DNA of 64,000 bases, taken from assembly GCA_007258455.2 (NCBI GenBank), contig VDFB02358134.1:207932407-207996406 (forward strand). Reading direction: 5' to 3'. The number at the start of each line of letters is the position of its first letter. Position 1 is the first letter of the stretch. Below the pieces are notes generated by a model. That model saw only the letters and a list, made by a program, of their open reading frames with translations, ran no database searches and was not told the DNA's origin. This stretch comes from Sequoia sempervirens (taxonomy: Eukaryota; Streptophyta; Pinopsida; Cupressales; Cupressaceae). A program made the translations under genes and the position numbers. Positions 32,681 to 46,510 of the stretch are shown here, one piece after another.

Positions 32681-34513
32681 TATTATTATTAAATAAATAA
32701 ACAAATTAGAAAATGACAAAACCATGAGGAAAATATCAACAACCAATGAAATATTTGCAAAACAAAAAAACAAAAAAATATATTTTAATAAATAATTCCC
32801 AATACATCAGCAAAACCTAATGAATGTTTTTTGGGGTGTGATTCCCAATACACAATTTTAATATGCAAGATTGAGGTGATAACATTAGTTCCCTGCCTAT
32901 AAGGTAGGGACTTAAAATATGGGGGTTGTAGAGATATTAAATTATTGAGCTCAAGACATGACATTGTAGCCTTTTACAAAATATATTAATTGTGTGATAA
33001 TATTTGTTGTCAGGGTCCAAGTGAAGATGATTGCATGAAAAGATTTGTTGTCAGGGTTTAAGTGAAGAAAATTGTGTGATAAGATTTGTTGCTAGGGGTT
33101 AAGTTAAGAATGTTCGGCAGGAGATTACTTTGACGATGTATGTTCTGTTTAAATCAAATATTTTCTAAAAAATTTTAATGGATTTTCCTTGAGATCAATT
33201 ATACATGAACAAATTTTAGTCATAATGTTTTCGGGGTCATCGTATGGAGATGTTTCAAAAATTTACAAAAATTCATAATAAGTTTTAACTAATATGGCAC
33301 AAGATTTTTTCTTTTCACCATCTTTTCAGTTTATAGTTTTGACAATGATAAAAGGTGTTTTTATTTGAATGAAGGTGAATTGACTTTGTCAATCAACGAT
33401 ACACATTGCCTAATGTATTGATCTTTTTTTGTTCATTTTATTTTTCTTTTATCATTCATTCTTTAATTTCATTCCATCACATCCACATTTTTTCTAAGAA
33501 CATGCACAATTAATGCAGAGGCATGATTTTCATCCACTGTCATATATATTAATGTTCACAATCTTAGCTAGAAAATTTCAATTATGTTTCTTGGGAATAT
33601 TTTTATAGGTACACATATTCTCCTAAAGGTGCATATTAGTATGATTTGCATTAATACCTGGAAAGACACTACACAAACACTTATGTGTGACTCTGTATCT
33701 CAAACTATGATAGCAATGTTAGATAACCACAAAGGAGGCTTATAATTCAACTCAACAACTAAAGCTAGACACAACTAAGAGGTTGCAAGCAACTACTTCT
33801 ACTTTAACTCCAAGTGTCAACCCAACTACAACTAGATCTATCTACATTTTAAAGATAATGTATAATATTATATTGTACCATTAGAGTGGACTAAGCATGC
33901 AAGCAAAAATATTCTAAGAACAAGGATTTACTTGATTTTATTTTTGTAGTTGTGTAGGACTAATCACTACAACCAAGGAGAATTTGAGGTATCTTATGAA
34001 GACTAACCCCACCTCGTCATTTATATTAGGGTAAATTGTTTCCTTTGAAAGTTGGTCTTCTACTTGAAGTGTGTCTAGTTGAAAATGATTACTTCATGGT
34101 ATTATCAAGTTTAAAACCCTTGAACCAAGTTTCTCTAAATATTTATTTCTCAATCGCATAACAAATTTAAGATTTACATCATTATGCAATTACCATACAA
34201 ACTTGGTTTCAAGAATCTCTATTTGATTTTATTATTCCCATTATTTCATTTTTATGATTATATATCATTGATTCTTATTTGTATATGTCAATGCATGCAT
34301 GCAGAGAAAATATTACTTCCATTCTTAATCATGACTAGCACACTATCATGTTAAGTCTTTAACTCAACAAGGAAAACTAACCCATAAATAGACTGAAAAA
34401 AACAACCTAGCCAAATGAAAAAACAACCCAAATAATTCTTTCCTCGATAGGCTTAAAACTTCAAACCCAAGAAATATTCCAAATACGAACAATTCTCATT
34501 TTATCGAGTAGAT
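32681..34513. repeat. AT-rich spacer: end of left module block, unique stretch, start of right block
   Basis: 32690-32930 matches 51345-51550 (shared TTTTAATATGCAAGATTGAGG and AACATTAGTTCC). From about 32930 to 34290 nothing recognisable was seen except two short direct repeats around GATTTGTTGTCAGGGT near 33004 and 33042. From 34290 module B resumes (TTACTTCCATTCTTAATCAT) and is cut at 34518 by the chromovirus. Confidence 0.7.
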
Positions 34514-34518
34514 TGAAG
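34514..34518. repeat. Left target site duplication of the chromovirus
   Basis: TGAAG, identical to 49883-49887. Joining the flanks restores module B (GATTGAAG then TGCAATTAGCTAC), as seen intact at 25287. Confidence 0.9.
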
Positions 34519-36402
34519 TGTAATGCCCCACCAAGAAACCCTAGAGGACAACACGCTATAACACCTTAAAAACTTTTTCTTTTTTGAAAGTGCATTCTAC
34601 ACAAGATCGCAAATGAAACAATAGCTTGAATTACAACCTAAATCCTCTAAGGTCTGTTACTACACTACTAGATTCCCCTTAACTAAACTACCAAGAGCTG
34701 TAAATTATTACATTAAACAAATTACATCAACAATATGAAATTCCATTTAATCCATCACATTTACTTGAACAAACAATATAAATTAACCATAACATGTGAT
34801 CAATAGGTACCATTCAGAATCAATCCATTTATCTAACATATATAATAATATCTTTTACATTATCCATTACATAAGAGAGTTCAACAATTAATTACATCAT
34901 TACATCTTTACATCTTGAACAACAATGTCTCCTTGTATACATGTGAGGAGAGTACATTAGAAGTATAATGCATGATACAATTGATTTATGGTATAATATA
35001 AGTACATGAAATATAATTCACTTGATCTAGATCAAGTGTAGGAGTTCACATCATCAAGAGTATCCACCATGAACATGAACCACAACAAGGCAGACCCAAA
35101 GGAGAAAAAGATACATTCCACCCTACCATGTGGAACCCTAAGGTCCGCCCCTTGTGCTAGGAGATATCAATTAGGTCCCACCACCACAATGACAAGGTGA
35201 CAACCAACTGACATAACAAGATTATATAGGATCCCGACATGCAAAGTACAACATATCATTACATAATAATGACACCTCTTCTAGAGGCACACAAATATCA
35301 AAAGAAGTACAAGACAAGGGAATACTAAGTTTTAGTAGGGAAGAGTGTCATCTCATGATCTTTGCATGGGTTATCCTGGCTACCTCACACTAGGTGTCGG
35401 CTCCCATCTATGGTTATCCTAGCTACCTCACACTAGGCGTTGCCCCCATAGGGCAACACATGCAGAACCAACTTCATTTCATGAGGACAAGGAAGGTTAT
35501 CTTTCCAACTAGGCCTTCTCAACCCATCCTTAGCCTAAATGAGCACTGTAGGTGAGCACTACAGGTATGGGTGAGGCATCCAATTATCTTTATTAGTTAG
35601 AATCTACCAACCCCCTAGTTTATTAATTAGGTTACCATTTTTTTAGGAAACTCTCACATGGGTTATCTTGGTCACCACTTTGTGCACTGGACCCCATTGA
35701 GAGCCACTCTCCCTACTAACAACTAGAAAACCCAATAAAATTAACAGGGCAAGCCATAATGTACATAAAATAAAACCACATAAATATGCATTGTGAGAAA
35801 GGCATGGACCATCTTGCTCTCAACACAACTGTAATACATATAAAAAGTGCATGGCTAATGACCCACATCAATACATCGCAAGTACAATACTAACCAACTC
35901 AAGAATCAAACACCACAATTCAGCCCATAAACTATTTTCCCAAGCCTCTAGAAGACTCCTAAATCCATAAACACAAGGCACTCCACTTGTATATTAGTAA
36001 TAATACACCAGTATCCAACAAGCAACCACAATGCATCACACAACAACTATTCCACTATTACACTAAGTAAATACATGATGGAGTAAATTCTTTGTCAATT
36101 AAGTGAATATAATAGACATCATCATGTATATTTCATACTAAGAAATAAAGCTAATCTTCTCATTTATCTAACTACCAATAATTATTTTGAATTCATTCTC
36201 AATATGGCCTTCAAACTTGAAAAGGCCTAGTATTTACATATTTACATTACCCAACTATTGAAATATAATTTTCTACCCAAATAATCCAATTTTCTTAAAG
36301 ATTTACCTAATTTAATTATCTAGTAAATTACAAAGACTAGTTTATTCTTTAACTAAAACCATAATATATGTATGTGTATATGAATATATATACACATATT
36401 CC

Positions 36403-36435
<33 letters not shown>

Positions 36436-39187
36436 ATGTATATATATACATATACATATAAATTTATAAATTAGTAAGAATGTTGTCAAAAAATTACAGC
36501 TCAACATGTGAAATCATATACCTATAGTTCAATACTTATATGTGTATATATATAGTTATATATATATACGATCATATATATATATATATATATATATCTG
36601 TGTATAATCCAAATACCGATTAAATTATTTTAATAGGGAAATGAAACAAAAGGTAGGGCGTGCAACATAGGAGATATGAATATATATACATATATTCATA
36701 TCGCCTATGTTGCATCTACGTCGAGATGAATGACAATATGCATGTTGTTGGGAACAAAGACTTAACTATGGATTACGGTTCATGCAGCGATTTATTGGAT
36801 GCTTATCATATGCAAATACAAGGCATACGATATCCTCCCTAAATAAAATGAGACACCATCACAATAATCTTCTAATGAAAAAGGGTAGAGAGAGATGCAC
36901 ATTGACATCCAATATAACCATTCCTAGTGTATAATATAACGCATATTATCTTGTTAACAACATAGCACATATATTATTAAATGTTTGCCAAAGCTAGGTA
37001 TACCATCATAACATTATCCCATGAATTACCAAGAACATGCAAAAGATTTAAAAAAAACTTAATATCATGCAAGTGTATGGTGCTAGAATAAATTCACTAA
37101 GCTCCATATAACCAAGAGAAATTCAAAGTAAAGATTTCAAATAGCAAGCATGCGATAAAGTAATGATAGGAGAAAGTGCACCTACAACGACGAATAAACA
37201 ACCCTTAGCGGATTCCAAGGATAAAATCTGTCAAGCTTCTTTAAAGATAACACTAAACAATACATGGCACAAAGGTTAAATTCACTATACAGGGAAGCAA
37301 ACGTAGAAGAAAAGGATTGCAAGCCCAACCATGAACATGCAAAGCAATTGACAAGCCTGGTGAATGAATTACAATCAAGTTTCTCCCATAATTAACACAC
37401 ACATTAAAAAAAATCAAAGGCACAGGTAAAAACAAAATACTCATTTAAAAAGGGGAAATGAGCTTAGTATACCTGAATACAACAGGGCAGCCTTAAAGAA
37501 ATGACTATCTACAACAGAGGTATATCTATAGCAAGAAGAGAAAATTCCAAATGATGTCTCAGGGAATAGAAGAGCATGCTAGTAGAATTTTTAGAACATG
37601 CACAATTCTAATTTAAAGAAGAGTTTTAAAACAATACAGAGAACATAACCTTTTCTTTTTATAATCTAGTAACCAAAATATTGCTCTATTTTCTCACAGT
37701 ACCATCATTCAAATTTCTTTTTCAAATAGAATTGAATTTGAGAAAAAGGATTCCATGAGAACCTGGAATAACTCGATGGGATGTACTGAAGATTGATGTT
37801 GAGCTCTTTTCCCTAGCTTGCAACTTCATACTTTTCCAGAATTCCAACAACACTTCCCAAGGATTCAATTCCAAAACCTCCAACAAAACAGAAAGAAAAC
37901 TTTCAAGAACAAGAAAATTATTCATGGGAAGGAGAAAACAAGATTAGTTTTCAAATGATCTCCAAAAAGCTCCTTTTCTTTAGCAAAATAACCAATTTAT
38001 TTTCCACTTTCCCCAATCTCCATTACTGCATTCACTTCTTTAATTTTTATTATTTTATTTAATTTTCCCCACTACCGTCAACTGCCTTCTTTTCATTTTT
38101 TATTTTTTTTATAATTTAACTATGCTTTATTATTTACACATAATAAATTAACAATTAAATATTTAATTTATTAATTTAATCTTCCATATTAGTTTTGTTT
38201 GCACAATACAATAATAATAATATACATTTATTTAGATTATCAAAATACCTTTTAACCACAATAATCTTTTATTTTAATATAATGATCAATCAAGCACTAA
38301 TACAACAATTAACTCAAATGAATATAATGCCAAGCAGTACCTGAACTCAAAGAAAAACAAAAGGCAATACACAATGACACAAACATATCAACTCGAACTG
38401 ACCACACAGATAGGGAATGGCAAATGAATACTCATCCTCGTCAAGGATGATGGTTCAACATAGGGGACTAGATGCTATCTCCTAACAATAATATCCATTG
38501 GGATTAAGGCACACTCAAACCTGACAATTCAGGTGGAGTCGATGCCTGGTACCTACAACCTACAACAAAACACACAGTCGAGCATGTACATAGATAAATA
38601 GTCAAACATACCATGAGAGGAAGTTGCAGTGCCGTAGGGCACTCACAAGCGAGTGATGTGACATTGTTCCTCTTCATGATAATACATCAATACACAATAA
38701 TCAAATACTAATAACATGATAAGAACATACATCAGATAATCACAAGGTGCCCATAGCCAAAGTAATCCACACAATCAAATAAACCGATCTACTAAGCATG
38801 GTATAAGCATAAACATCGTGATAAAAGTGTCATCAAGTATCATCATAATTGTGCAAGGAGGGTACTCTCAAGCTGCCTTCTTTTACATATATCTTCTAGA
38901 ATGTTCCCGATGTTTCTAAATAAGATATGTAATAATGACTATTTTTAAGCAACACATAGCTTACTATTCCACTAGAACCTATAAAAGTATTATGTGTTCA
39001 TTTGTTTTAAAAAAAATTGCAGTCAACCCATCAAAAACTTTGCTAGCTTGTAAAAAAAAAAAGTATTTTCATTTCATAATTTAAATAAAATATTTGGTTA
39101 AAAAAAAAACTGTGCATCAAAGTATCATAATATCCAAATACAACCAAGTCACTATCAAAAATTAAAATTAAATTGAGGGGCACTACA
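34519..39187 (-). repeat. 3' LTR of the chromovirus (left copy)
   Basis: 4669 bp. In element orientation it begins TGTAGTGCCCCTC and ends GGGGCATTACA. It contains TA-rich microsatellites (36360-36600), a 54-bp near-perfect palindrome (36661-36714) and no convincing ORF. Confidence 0.92.
36661..36714. repeat. Near-perfect 54-bp inverted repeat
   Basis: Two 25-base arms beginning TGCAACATAGG with a 4-base loop and one mismatch. At the matching place the right LTR has only one arm followed by a TA/TG microsatellite. Confidence 0.85.
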
Positions 39188-39200
39188 TCCTCCCCCCCAG
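39188..39200 (-). other. Polypurine tract of the chromovirus
   Basis: On the minus strand CTGGGGGGGAGGA directly abuts the LTR start TGTAGTG. Expected plus-strand DNA priming site. Confidence 0.85.
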
Positions 39201-40212
39201 AACCAAGCTTACTCCTGGAAGCCTATAAACAAATATGGGTATGACTCTCTCATCCTAGATGCATCCTCCCATGTAGCAGAAGACTTGTCATTACGAACCC
39301 ACTAGACCCTCATTTGATCAATGTCTCGACCCCTGAGGGTGAGTCTCCTGTGCTGTATGATGCCCATGGGTTCCAAAGCTAGCTGCCCTTCCTCTACTTG
39401 TAAGGCATTCCAATCAAGTATGTGAGATATGTTTGGATGATAGGGTTTGAGAATTGAAAAGTGAAACACATCATGAATGCATGATAGACTGGGTAGAAAA
39501 GCAAGATGGTATGCAATAGGACCAATCCTCTCTAACACCTCAAAAGGCTTGACAAAGCATAGTGCCAGCTTAGAGCCCTTTCCATAATAGATCAAACTCT
39601 TTCGTAGATGCACCCGCAGGAATACTTGGTCTCCAACTGAGAACTAGCAGTCAACCCTATAAGCATCAACATATTTCTTCTGTCTATCTTGGGTTGTCAC
39701 CAAATTCTCCCTAATGTGAAACACTTGCTGCTCCATCTCCTAAAGCATCTCCAAACCAATAAGTACTATGTCCTTAAGACTATCCCAACTCAACGGAGTC
39801 CAACAAGGATGACCATATAATGCTTGAAAAGGAGGCATGCCAATAGAGCTATGATAACTATTATTGTATGCAAACTCCACCAAATACAGGTAGTCCTCCC
39901 AACAATATTGTTGATCCATAATGTACATTTGAAGCATATCCTCGAGGATCTAGTTAACCCTCTCAGTGTGCCCATTAGTCTCTAGATGATAAGCTGAACT
40001 AAAGTTCAACTGAGTCCCCAATACATGTTGCATGGACGTCCAAAGAGATGAAATGAACATTGGATCTCTATTTGAGATAATCCTGTGAGGAATACTGTGC
40101 AATCTAACAATATCTTCCATGAAAACTTTGGCTATCGAAGAACCATTGTAAGAGGATCAAACAAGAGAAAAGTGTGCCACCTTAATCAACTTGTCCACAG
40201 TGACCATGATGG
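39201..40212 (-). pseudogene. Chromovirus integrase C-terminal half with chromodomain
   Basis: Seen: the core resumes near 40195 with MVTVDKLIKVAHF. The second Asp is in ISNRDPMF near 40070 and the Glu in TNGHTERVN near 39970, followed by a stop. Block 39740-39937 has WEDYLYLVEFAYNNSYHSS. The GPY/F-like module GPIAYHLAFLPSL and VFHFSILKPY follow (39302-39613). The last part (ATWEDASRMRESYP, 39205-39300) resembles a chromodomain, after a TAG. Chromodomains tether integration to marked chromatin in chromoviruses. Broken by several stops. Confidence 0.85.
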
Positions 40213-41465
40213 TTGTTGGCCTCCTACAATGATTTAACAACTAAGCCCATAAAGTTGTGATTCAAATATTGGACATCTAATTTGAATAACTGTCTTAATA
40301 ACCATGAAGGTGTGTTTAACTTGTCAACCCAGGGACAGACTTGAAATGGGTCAGCACAATATGTGCACTAGGAATCCATAGTAGCCATATTCATCCTACA
40401 GCTAAGAAAGATATAATGCTGAAAGTAAATTTCTTGGAAAAAAGTAATATAAATGTTGAACATCAACCAACAACTATACTGAGTTGAAATGCATGACAAA
40501 AATGAAAATCTAAGCAAAAAATAGGAAACTATTTTGTCTGCTTTGGCTATAGGAACATTCACAAAATGGAATTCTAGTGGCTGTAGGAACAGACAGTTGC
40601 CAAATTCTTACTAATTGCTACACATAAAGTATTAATTAAAATAAAGGATGGAATGCTCACCAAGTGGGCCCCCTTGGGTGAGTATCCCTTAAAACAAATG
40701 TAAACTCAAATGCACAAACTTATAACTTCATTTTATTCATTGAAAAACATGAGTACAATAGAGTAGCATAACTGTATTGAGAAACTAGAAATGAAAATAC
40801 AACATTAGATAAATCAACCTCCTGAGAAGTAGCATCCAAGCCTTATTTATAGGAAGAAAAGCTACTAACTAACTACCTAGCAAGGCAGTCAACTCCAACA
40901 GATTAGGAGGATGCCACTTTAGGGAAAGCATAAAAAGTGGAGAGGAGGTTATGCATGTGTGGAATCTGGTCAAGCATGCTTGCCTTAACACAGATCGAGC
41001 ACAACAGTAACTCCTATATTCGCTCAACAAATAATTAAGACCATTTACAAGGTGGTTACAATCCTTTGATTTGAACAAGGAATTTCCCTTTTTCTAAGAG
41101 TCTTCCCTCCATTGACCTTTTAATGATCACCCTGTTGACCTTTATGATGAATGACTAGCTGGAAGAGTCTTCCTCAATTTTGTAGGCTTCTCATTATATC
41201 TACATAACAATATTAGTATGCACAATAGTTACATATTTGTAACTATCTTAAAGTAACATTCATTAATCCACATGTAAAATCAACATAGATAGTTCATATA
41301 GCATGTCAATGTCATTTAAAGGTTACAAAAATAAGTTGATGCCCAATGTCTATGGTTTTGAGGGAATATCATAAAAAGGCCAATATCCAAGTATCAAAGT
41401 CTATGACAACTACAAAAAATGGATAATAAACTCTATCAAAATTGAGTCATAAACTAGACTCATTA
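40213..41465. mobile_element. 1.25 kb insertion inside the integrase core, containing an LTR-like segment
   Basis: Coding sequence stops at the residues RHDAI near 41470 and restarts at MVTVDK near 40200. ATGG occurs at both junctions (40209-40212 and 41466-41469). Inside, on the minus strand, 40900 to about 40566 looks like a small LTR: it starts TGTTGGAGTTG and has TATAAATAAG at 40852-40843 and an AATAAAATGAAG signal near 40735. No protein-coding segment or inverted termini were recognised. It may be a fragment of a copia-like element; uncertain. Confidence 0.55.
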
Positions 41466-42100
41466 ATGGCATCATGCCGATAGAAAGATACTAGTAAACC
41501 AATAATAAAATCCAATGAGATAATATCCCATTTCCACTCTGGGACCAAATGGGGCTATAAAAGACCTACAGGATGCTAGTGTTCTACCTTCACTCTCTGA
41601 GACTCTAGACATCTCAACATAAAATCAGCAATATGCCTCTTCATTCTGGCCCAAAAGTACAATTGATGAAGGTCTGCATACATCTTCTTGATACCTGGAT
41701 GGGATGAATAAGGTGCCCAATGTACCTCTAACATGATCAAAGTATGAAGATCTCTTGAGGAAGGAACATAAATGTGACCCAAGTGCCACAACAAGTCATC
41801 TGACTCAAGGGAGTATCTTGCAAATCTTCCCTCTAAAACTCCACTTGAATCTACCTTAGACCTCACCTCCTGATACCAACTATCTAAAGGAAGTGTTGAA
41901 AGGATCTGACTTCTCAAGTCCACTCCAAGAGTCACTACTAAAAGCTCGTGTCTCTGCCGACTAAGTGCATCTGCCACCACATTCTTCTTTCCCTGGATAA
42001 ATTTTGCCTCAAAATCATACTCACATAGGAACTCCATCCACTGTTTCTTCCTCGCATTCAAATTAGGTTGCGTGAAAATATATTTCAAACTATGGTGATC
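41466..42100 (-). pseudogene. Chromovirus RNase H end and integrase N-terminal part
   Basis: Seen: a 170-codon open block (41576-42088) beginning in the RNase H end (KYIFTQPNLNARKKQWMEFL, VVADALSRQ) and entering the integrase zinc finger. The finger keeps VHWAPYSSHPG for the His pair, but the expected C-X2-C reads CLES, so the last Cys is lost. The core start (WDIISLDFIIGL) with the first Asp follows near 41500 before the insertion. Confidence 0.85.
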
Positions 42101-43300
42101 ACTGTGCAGCTCAAATCAATGCCCCAACAGAAAGTGCCTCCATATTGTCAAAGCATGAACCACAATGGCTAACTCCAAATCATGTGTAGGATAATTCAAC
42201 TCATGATCCTTGAGTTTGTGAGACTCATAGGCAATCACGTGACCATCATGCATCAACACTACTCCTAAACCTTCTAAGGATGCATCTATACAAACCACAA
42301 AATCCCTAGTAGGATCAGGGACTACTAAGATAGGTGCACTATTCAATCTCTCCTTAAGAGTTTGAAAAGCTTCCTAGCATTTCTCTAACCAAATAAACTT
42401 CTTCCCTTTCGTCTGAAGAGAAGTGATGGGGTAGGCTGTCCTCGAAAAACCCTATACAAACTGTCAGTAGTAACTTGCCAAACCCATGAAACTATGAACC
42501 TCTGCAACATTAATGGGTGTAGGCTAATCAATGATAGCTTGGATCTTTGAAGGATCCACAAAAATGTGCTCACCAGAGATAACATGACCCAAATACTTCA
42601 CCGCCATCTGGAAGAACTCACATTTTTCCAAATTTGCATACAACTGGTTCTCCCTCAAACACTATAACACCTACCTCAAATGCTCCTCATGCTCCTCCAT
42701 GGTCCTTGAATAGATCAAAATGTCATCTAAAAACACTAGGACAAACCTATCAAGATAGGTGTGAAACACACCATTCATCAAACTCATGAATATAGGCAAC
42801 ACATTTGTCAACCTAAACAACACAACAGTAAGCTCATAGTGTCCATAACAAGTACGAAATGCGGTCGTATGGATGTCTACCTCGAAGATGCACAACTGAT
42901 GGTATCCTTACTTAAGATCAATTTTCAAAAACACCCTAACACCCTTGATCAGATCAATTAGATCATCAATCCTCGACAAAGGATACCTGTTCCTCATTGT
43001 CACCTTATTCAACTGTCGGTAATCAATGCATAATTGAAGGGATCTGTCCTTCTTCACAAAAATAATTGGTGCTCCCAAAGGAGAGACACTAGGATGAATA
43101 AACCCCTTCACCAACAACTCCTCAAGCTGTAACCGAAGCTCTTTAAGCTCCTGAGTGGTCATCTAGTATGGAGCTCAGGAAATAGGCTCTACTCCAGGTA
43201 TAAAATCTATCTTAAAATTGATGTCACACTTAGGTGGCATCCCTAGAATCTCTCTAGGAAAGGCATTAGCATACTATCTAAGGATGGGATGACTATCAAG
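42101..43300 (-). pseudogene. Chromovirus reverse transcriptase and RNase H
   Basis: Seen: RT from block 42908-43162 ([26 protein letters not shown]) into 42671-42895 with the catalytic FLDDILIYS, separated by one stop. The connection region (42385-42585) is eroded by frameshift. RNase H in 42116-42346 has [19 protein letters not shown] and, near 42095, HSDHHSLKY, so the catalytic acids are present. Nonsense codons rather than residue changes do most of the damage. Confidence 0.88.
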
Positions 43301-43384
43301 AGACACCTCTCGGCTCTCCCCTAACTCCAGATCATTAACTATCACTGCAAACAACTGACAACCTTGACACATACACCTCTTCAA

Positions 43385-43790
43385 CTACATAGTAGAGATC
43401 ATGCACGAGGAAATAGGCCTTTGAACACCAGTTACCTCTACCTCACTGTCTGAATCATCTATGCACTCCATTGAATTACACTGGCAATCTATCACTGCCC
43501 GATGAGCATCTAACCAATCCATGCCCAATATAATATCATATGACCAAAGGGGAATAATATGGTCTACTATGGTGCAAAGAGAAGCAATTTTCAAACCACA
43601 ACTATGAACAAGAGACTCAACTGCTACCTTAGCACTAGAGGCCAATTCAACCTACCACCTATCATCTTGCTTCACTACCACCAATCCACATCACGCCACT
43701 ATGGAAGGAGAAATAAAATAATCTAAAGCACTAGATTCAAAGAGAATAGAGACTCTACTACCCTGTAACACCTATAGTCTCCACCACTAT
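43385..43790 (-). pseudogene. Chromovirus aspartic protease (active site lost)
   Basis: Seen: open block 43385-43645 with DIILGMDWLDAHRAVIDC, the conserved C-terminal half of gypsy proteases. In the same frame upstream, the catalytic region reads ILFESSALDYFISPS (Glu codon at 43738-43736) where the family has D-S-G. Stop codons lie between. Confidence 0.8.
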
Positions 43791-43904
43791 ACCCTGATGC
43801 TCGACTTAGCAATTATCAACCACTACAAAAACTCTGTGTGACCTACCTGCATCACCTACTGTCGGCTCTAAAGCTGCTGACCTCTGATTAAATCAGCTCT
43901 AAAG

Positions 43905-45150
43905 CTATCGAACTCTGATTAAATCTAGATGTTCCCTTTTGAGGACATTGTCTAGCATTGTGACCCTCCTAACCGCAAGAGAAACACCCTGTACCTCTGT
44001 CGTAACCTCTACCACCTGGAGGTGCACTAGACTACTGAAAACTACCCTTGTTGGCTGCAGTATCAGTGCTCTATGTTGGTTGCACTGAATGATCACATTG
44101 AGCATGCTGCCAATTTTGATTCTTCTTAGACTAAAATATACCACCATGTTGAGACTGAGAGTTCTTATGTTTGGACTGAGAATGTTGCTGCTAACCACCC
44201 TTAGTGGGTGTATGGTGGCTCTTAGAGGGACCTGCTACCTAGGTCTAGCCACCTCGATAACTGAAACCCATTGGAGGTGCACTACCAATCTGTACACCTG
44301 TCTGCCCACCTAGTGCCATAGCCAAATTCTCCTCTACTATTTGAGCCTTCTCCATAGCCACTTCCATAGTTTTTAGCTCAAACAAACAAACATCCCCACT
44401 AATACAGGCATTCAAGCCCCTAATAAAATGTTGCACTAACATACCCTCATCATCACCTATGCCAACATACTATTTAAGCTCATAAAATATTTGCTTATAC
44501 AACTCAACTAACATGGCCATCTACCTCAGTTCATTGAACTCATCTACACAATTTTTGTCACTGATGATCAGACAAGAACCAAGCTCTAAATTTCTAAAGA
44601 AACATCTCCCATGATACTGATCCTATATCCAAATGTAACTTCTACTCCTCCAAATATCACCATGTGGAAGCAAATCCTCTAAGGTGCATGATAGTACACC
44701 TAGCCTTGGTGTTGCTGCCATATGGATGCATGGTGAAACACCTGTTAGATCAATTAACAGGGTCTCTGTCTCCAAACCACTACTGGTCCCATCAAAAGTA
44801 GGAGGATGTGCTCTCAAAAGATCCTTCATATGTCCATCTAATATAGCCTCCTTCTCAACTACAATATCTCTCCTCCTGGGATACCTCTCTCTCTCCCTAA
44901 TCACCAACTGATCACCCTCCTGCCTTGGACCTAGTTGAGCAAAAACCTCAAGTAAATGATGCAACTATGTGCCCTCCAACCCTGGCTGATCTAGATTTTG
45001 ACCACCGCCTCCCTGATTATTTTGGGAACCCTAATTTTCCTCACGATCAAACTTGTGGGAAATTTTAGGAAGGGTGTCCTCGTGATTAGCCCCATGGCCA
45101 CCACCATGAACGCTACCACGTCCTCGATCTTGACCCTGACCTCTAGGCAT
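43905..45150 (-). pseudogene. Chromovirus Gag
   Basis: Seen: start ATG at 45150-45148 beginning MPRGQGQDRGRG, a Gly/Arg-rich N-terminus, then block 44623-44964 with LLRAHPPTFDGTSSGLE, the usual beginning of the gypsy gag core. Block 44245-44442 is the end of that core (HFIRGLNACISGDVC). The zinc knuckle lies near 43970-44010 (CFSCG, EGHNARQC) and is interrupted by a TAG. Several other stops. Confidence 0.85.
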
Positions 45151-45292
45151 TTTCCTACACAAACACCACCAAAGACAAGTTCAGGGTGTTAGGTGAGGAT
45201 AACAAAGGGAAAGCTTAAACTTCAAAATCTATGCAACTAGAACCACATAATGGGCTTTTCTATATACTCAAAGTACCTAGTGTTAGAACCTA

Positions 45293-45304
45293 GCTCTGAT
45301 ACCA
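45293..45304 (-). other. Primer binding site, initiator-Met type
   Basis: TGGTATCAGAGC on the minus strand, two bases inside the right LTR boundary. It is the standard complement of the plant initiator methionine tRNA 3' end. Confidence 0.93.
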
Positions 45305-46510
45305 TGTGTAACGCACCGCCACAAAACCCTAGAGAACAACACATTATAACACCTAAAAATGTTTTTTTTTTTTTAAAGTGCATTCTACACAAGATCACAA
45401 ATGAAACAATAGCTTGAATTCCAACCTTAGTCCTCTAAGGTCCATGACTATGCTACTAGATTCCCCTTAACTAAACTAGCAAGAACTGTAAATCATTACA
45501 TTAAACAAATTACATCAACAATATGAAATTTTGTTTAATCCATCACATTTACTTGAACAAACAATATTAATTAACCATAACATGTGATCAATAGGTACCA
45601 TTCAGAATCAATCCATTTATCTAACATATACAATAATATCTTTTACATTATCCATTGCATAAGAGAGTTCAACAATAAATTACATCATCACATCTTTACA
45701 TCTTGAACAACAATGCCTCCTCGTATACATGTGAGGAGAGTACATTAGAAGTATAATGCATGATACAATTGAATTATGGTACAATACAAGTACATGAAAT
45801 ATAATTCACTCGATTTGGATCAAGTGTAGGAGTTCACATCATCAAGAGTATCCACCACGAACACAAACCACAATAAGGGAGACCCAATGGAGAACAAGGT
45901 ACATTCCACCCTACCGTGTGGAACCCTAAGGTCCACCCCCATGCTAGGAGATAGCAATCAGGTCCCACCACCACAATGACAACAAGGTGACAACCAATTG
46001 ACATAACAAGACTATATAGGATCTTGATATGCAAAGTACAACATATCATTACATAACAGTGACACCGCTTCTAGAGGCACACAAATATCAAGAGAAGTAC
46101 AAGACAAGGGAATACTAAGTTATAGTAGGAAAGAGTGTCATCGCATGGTCCTAGCATGGGTTATCTTGGATGCCTCACACTAGGCATTGACCCCCATCTC
46201 TGGTTATCTTAGCTGCCTCACACTAGGCGCCGACCCCATAGGGTAACACATGCGGAATCAACTTCCTTTCATGAGGACAGGGAGGTTGATCTTTCCAACC
46301 AGACCTTCTCAACACATCCTTATCCTAAATGACCACTATAGGTATGGGTGAGGCATCCAATTATATTTATTAGTTAGAATCTACCCAACCCCCTAGTTTA
46401 TTAATCAAGTTACCACTCATTTAGGAAACTCTCACATGGTTTATCCTAGTCGCCACTTTGTGTGTCGACCCCCATTGAGAGCCACTCTCCCTACTAACAA
46501 CTAGAAAACC

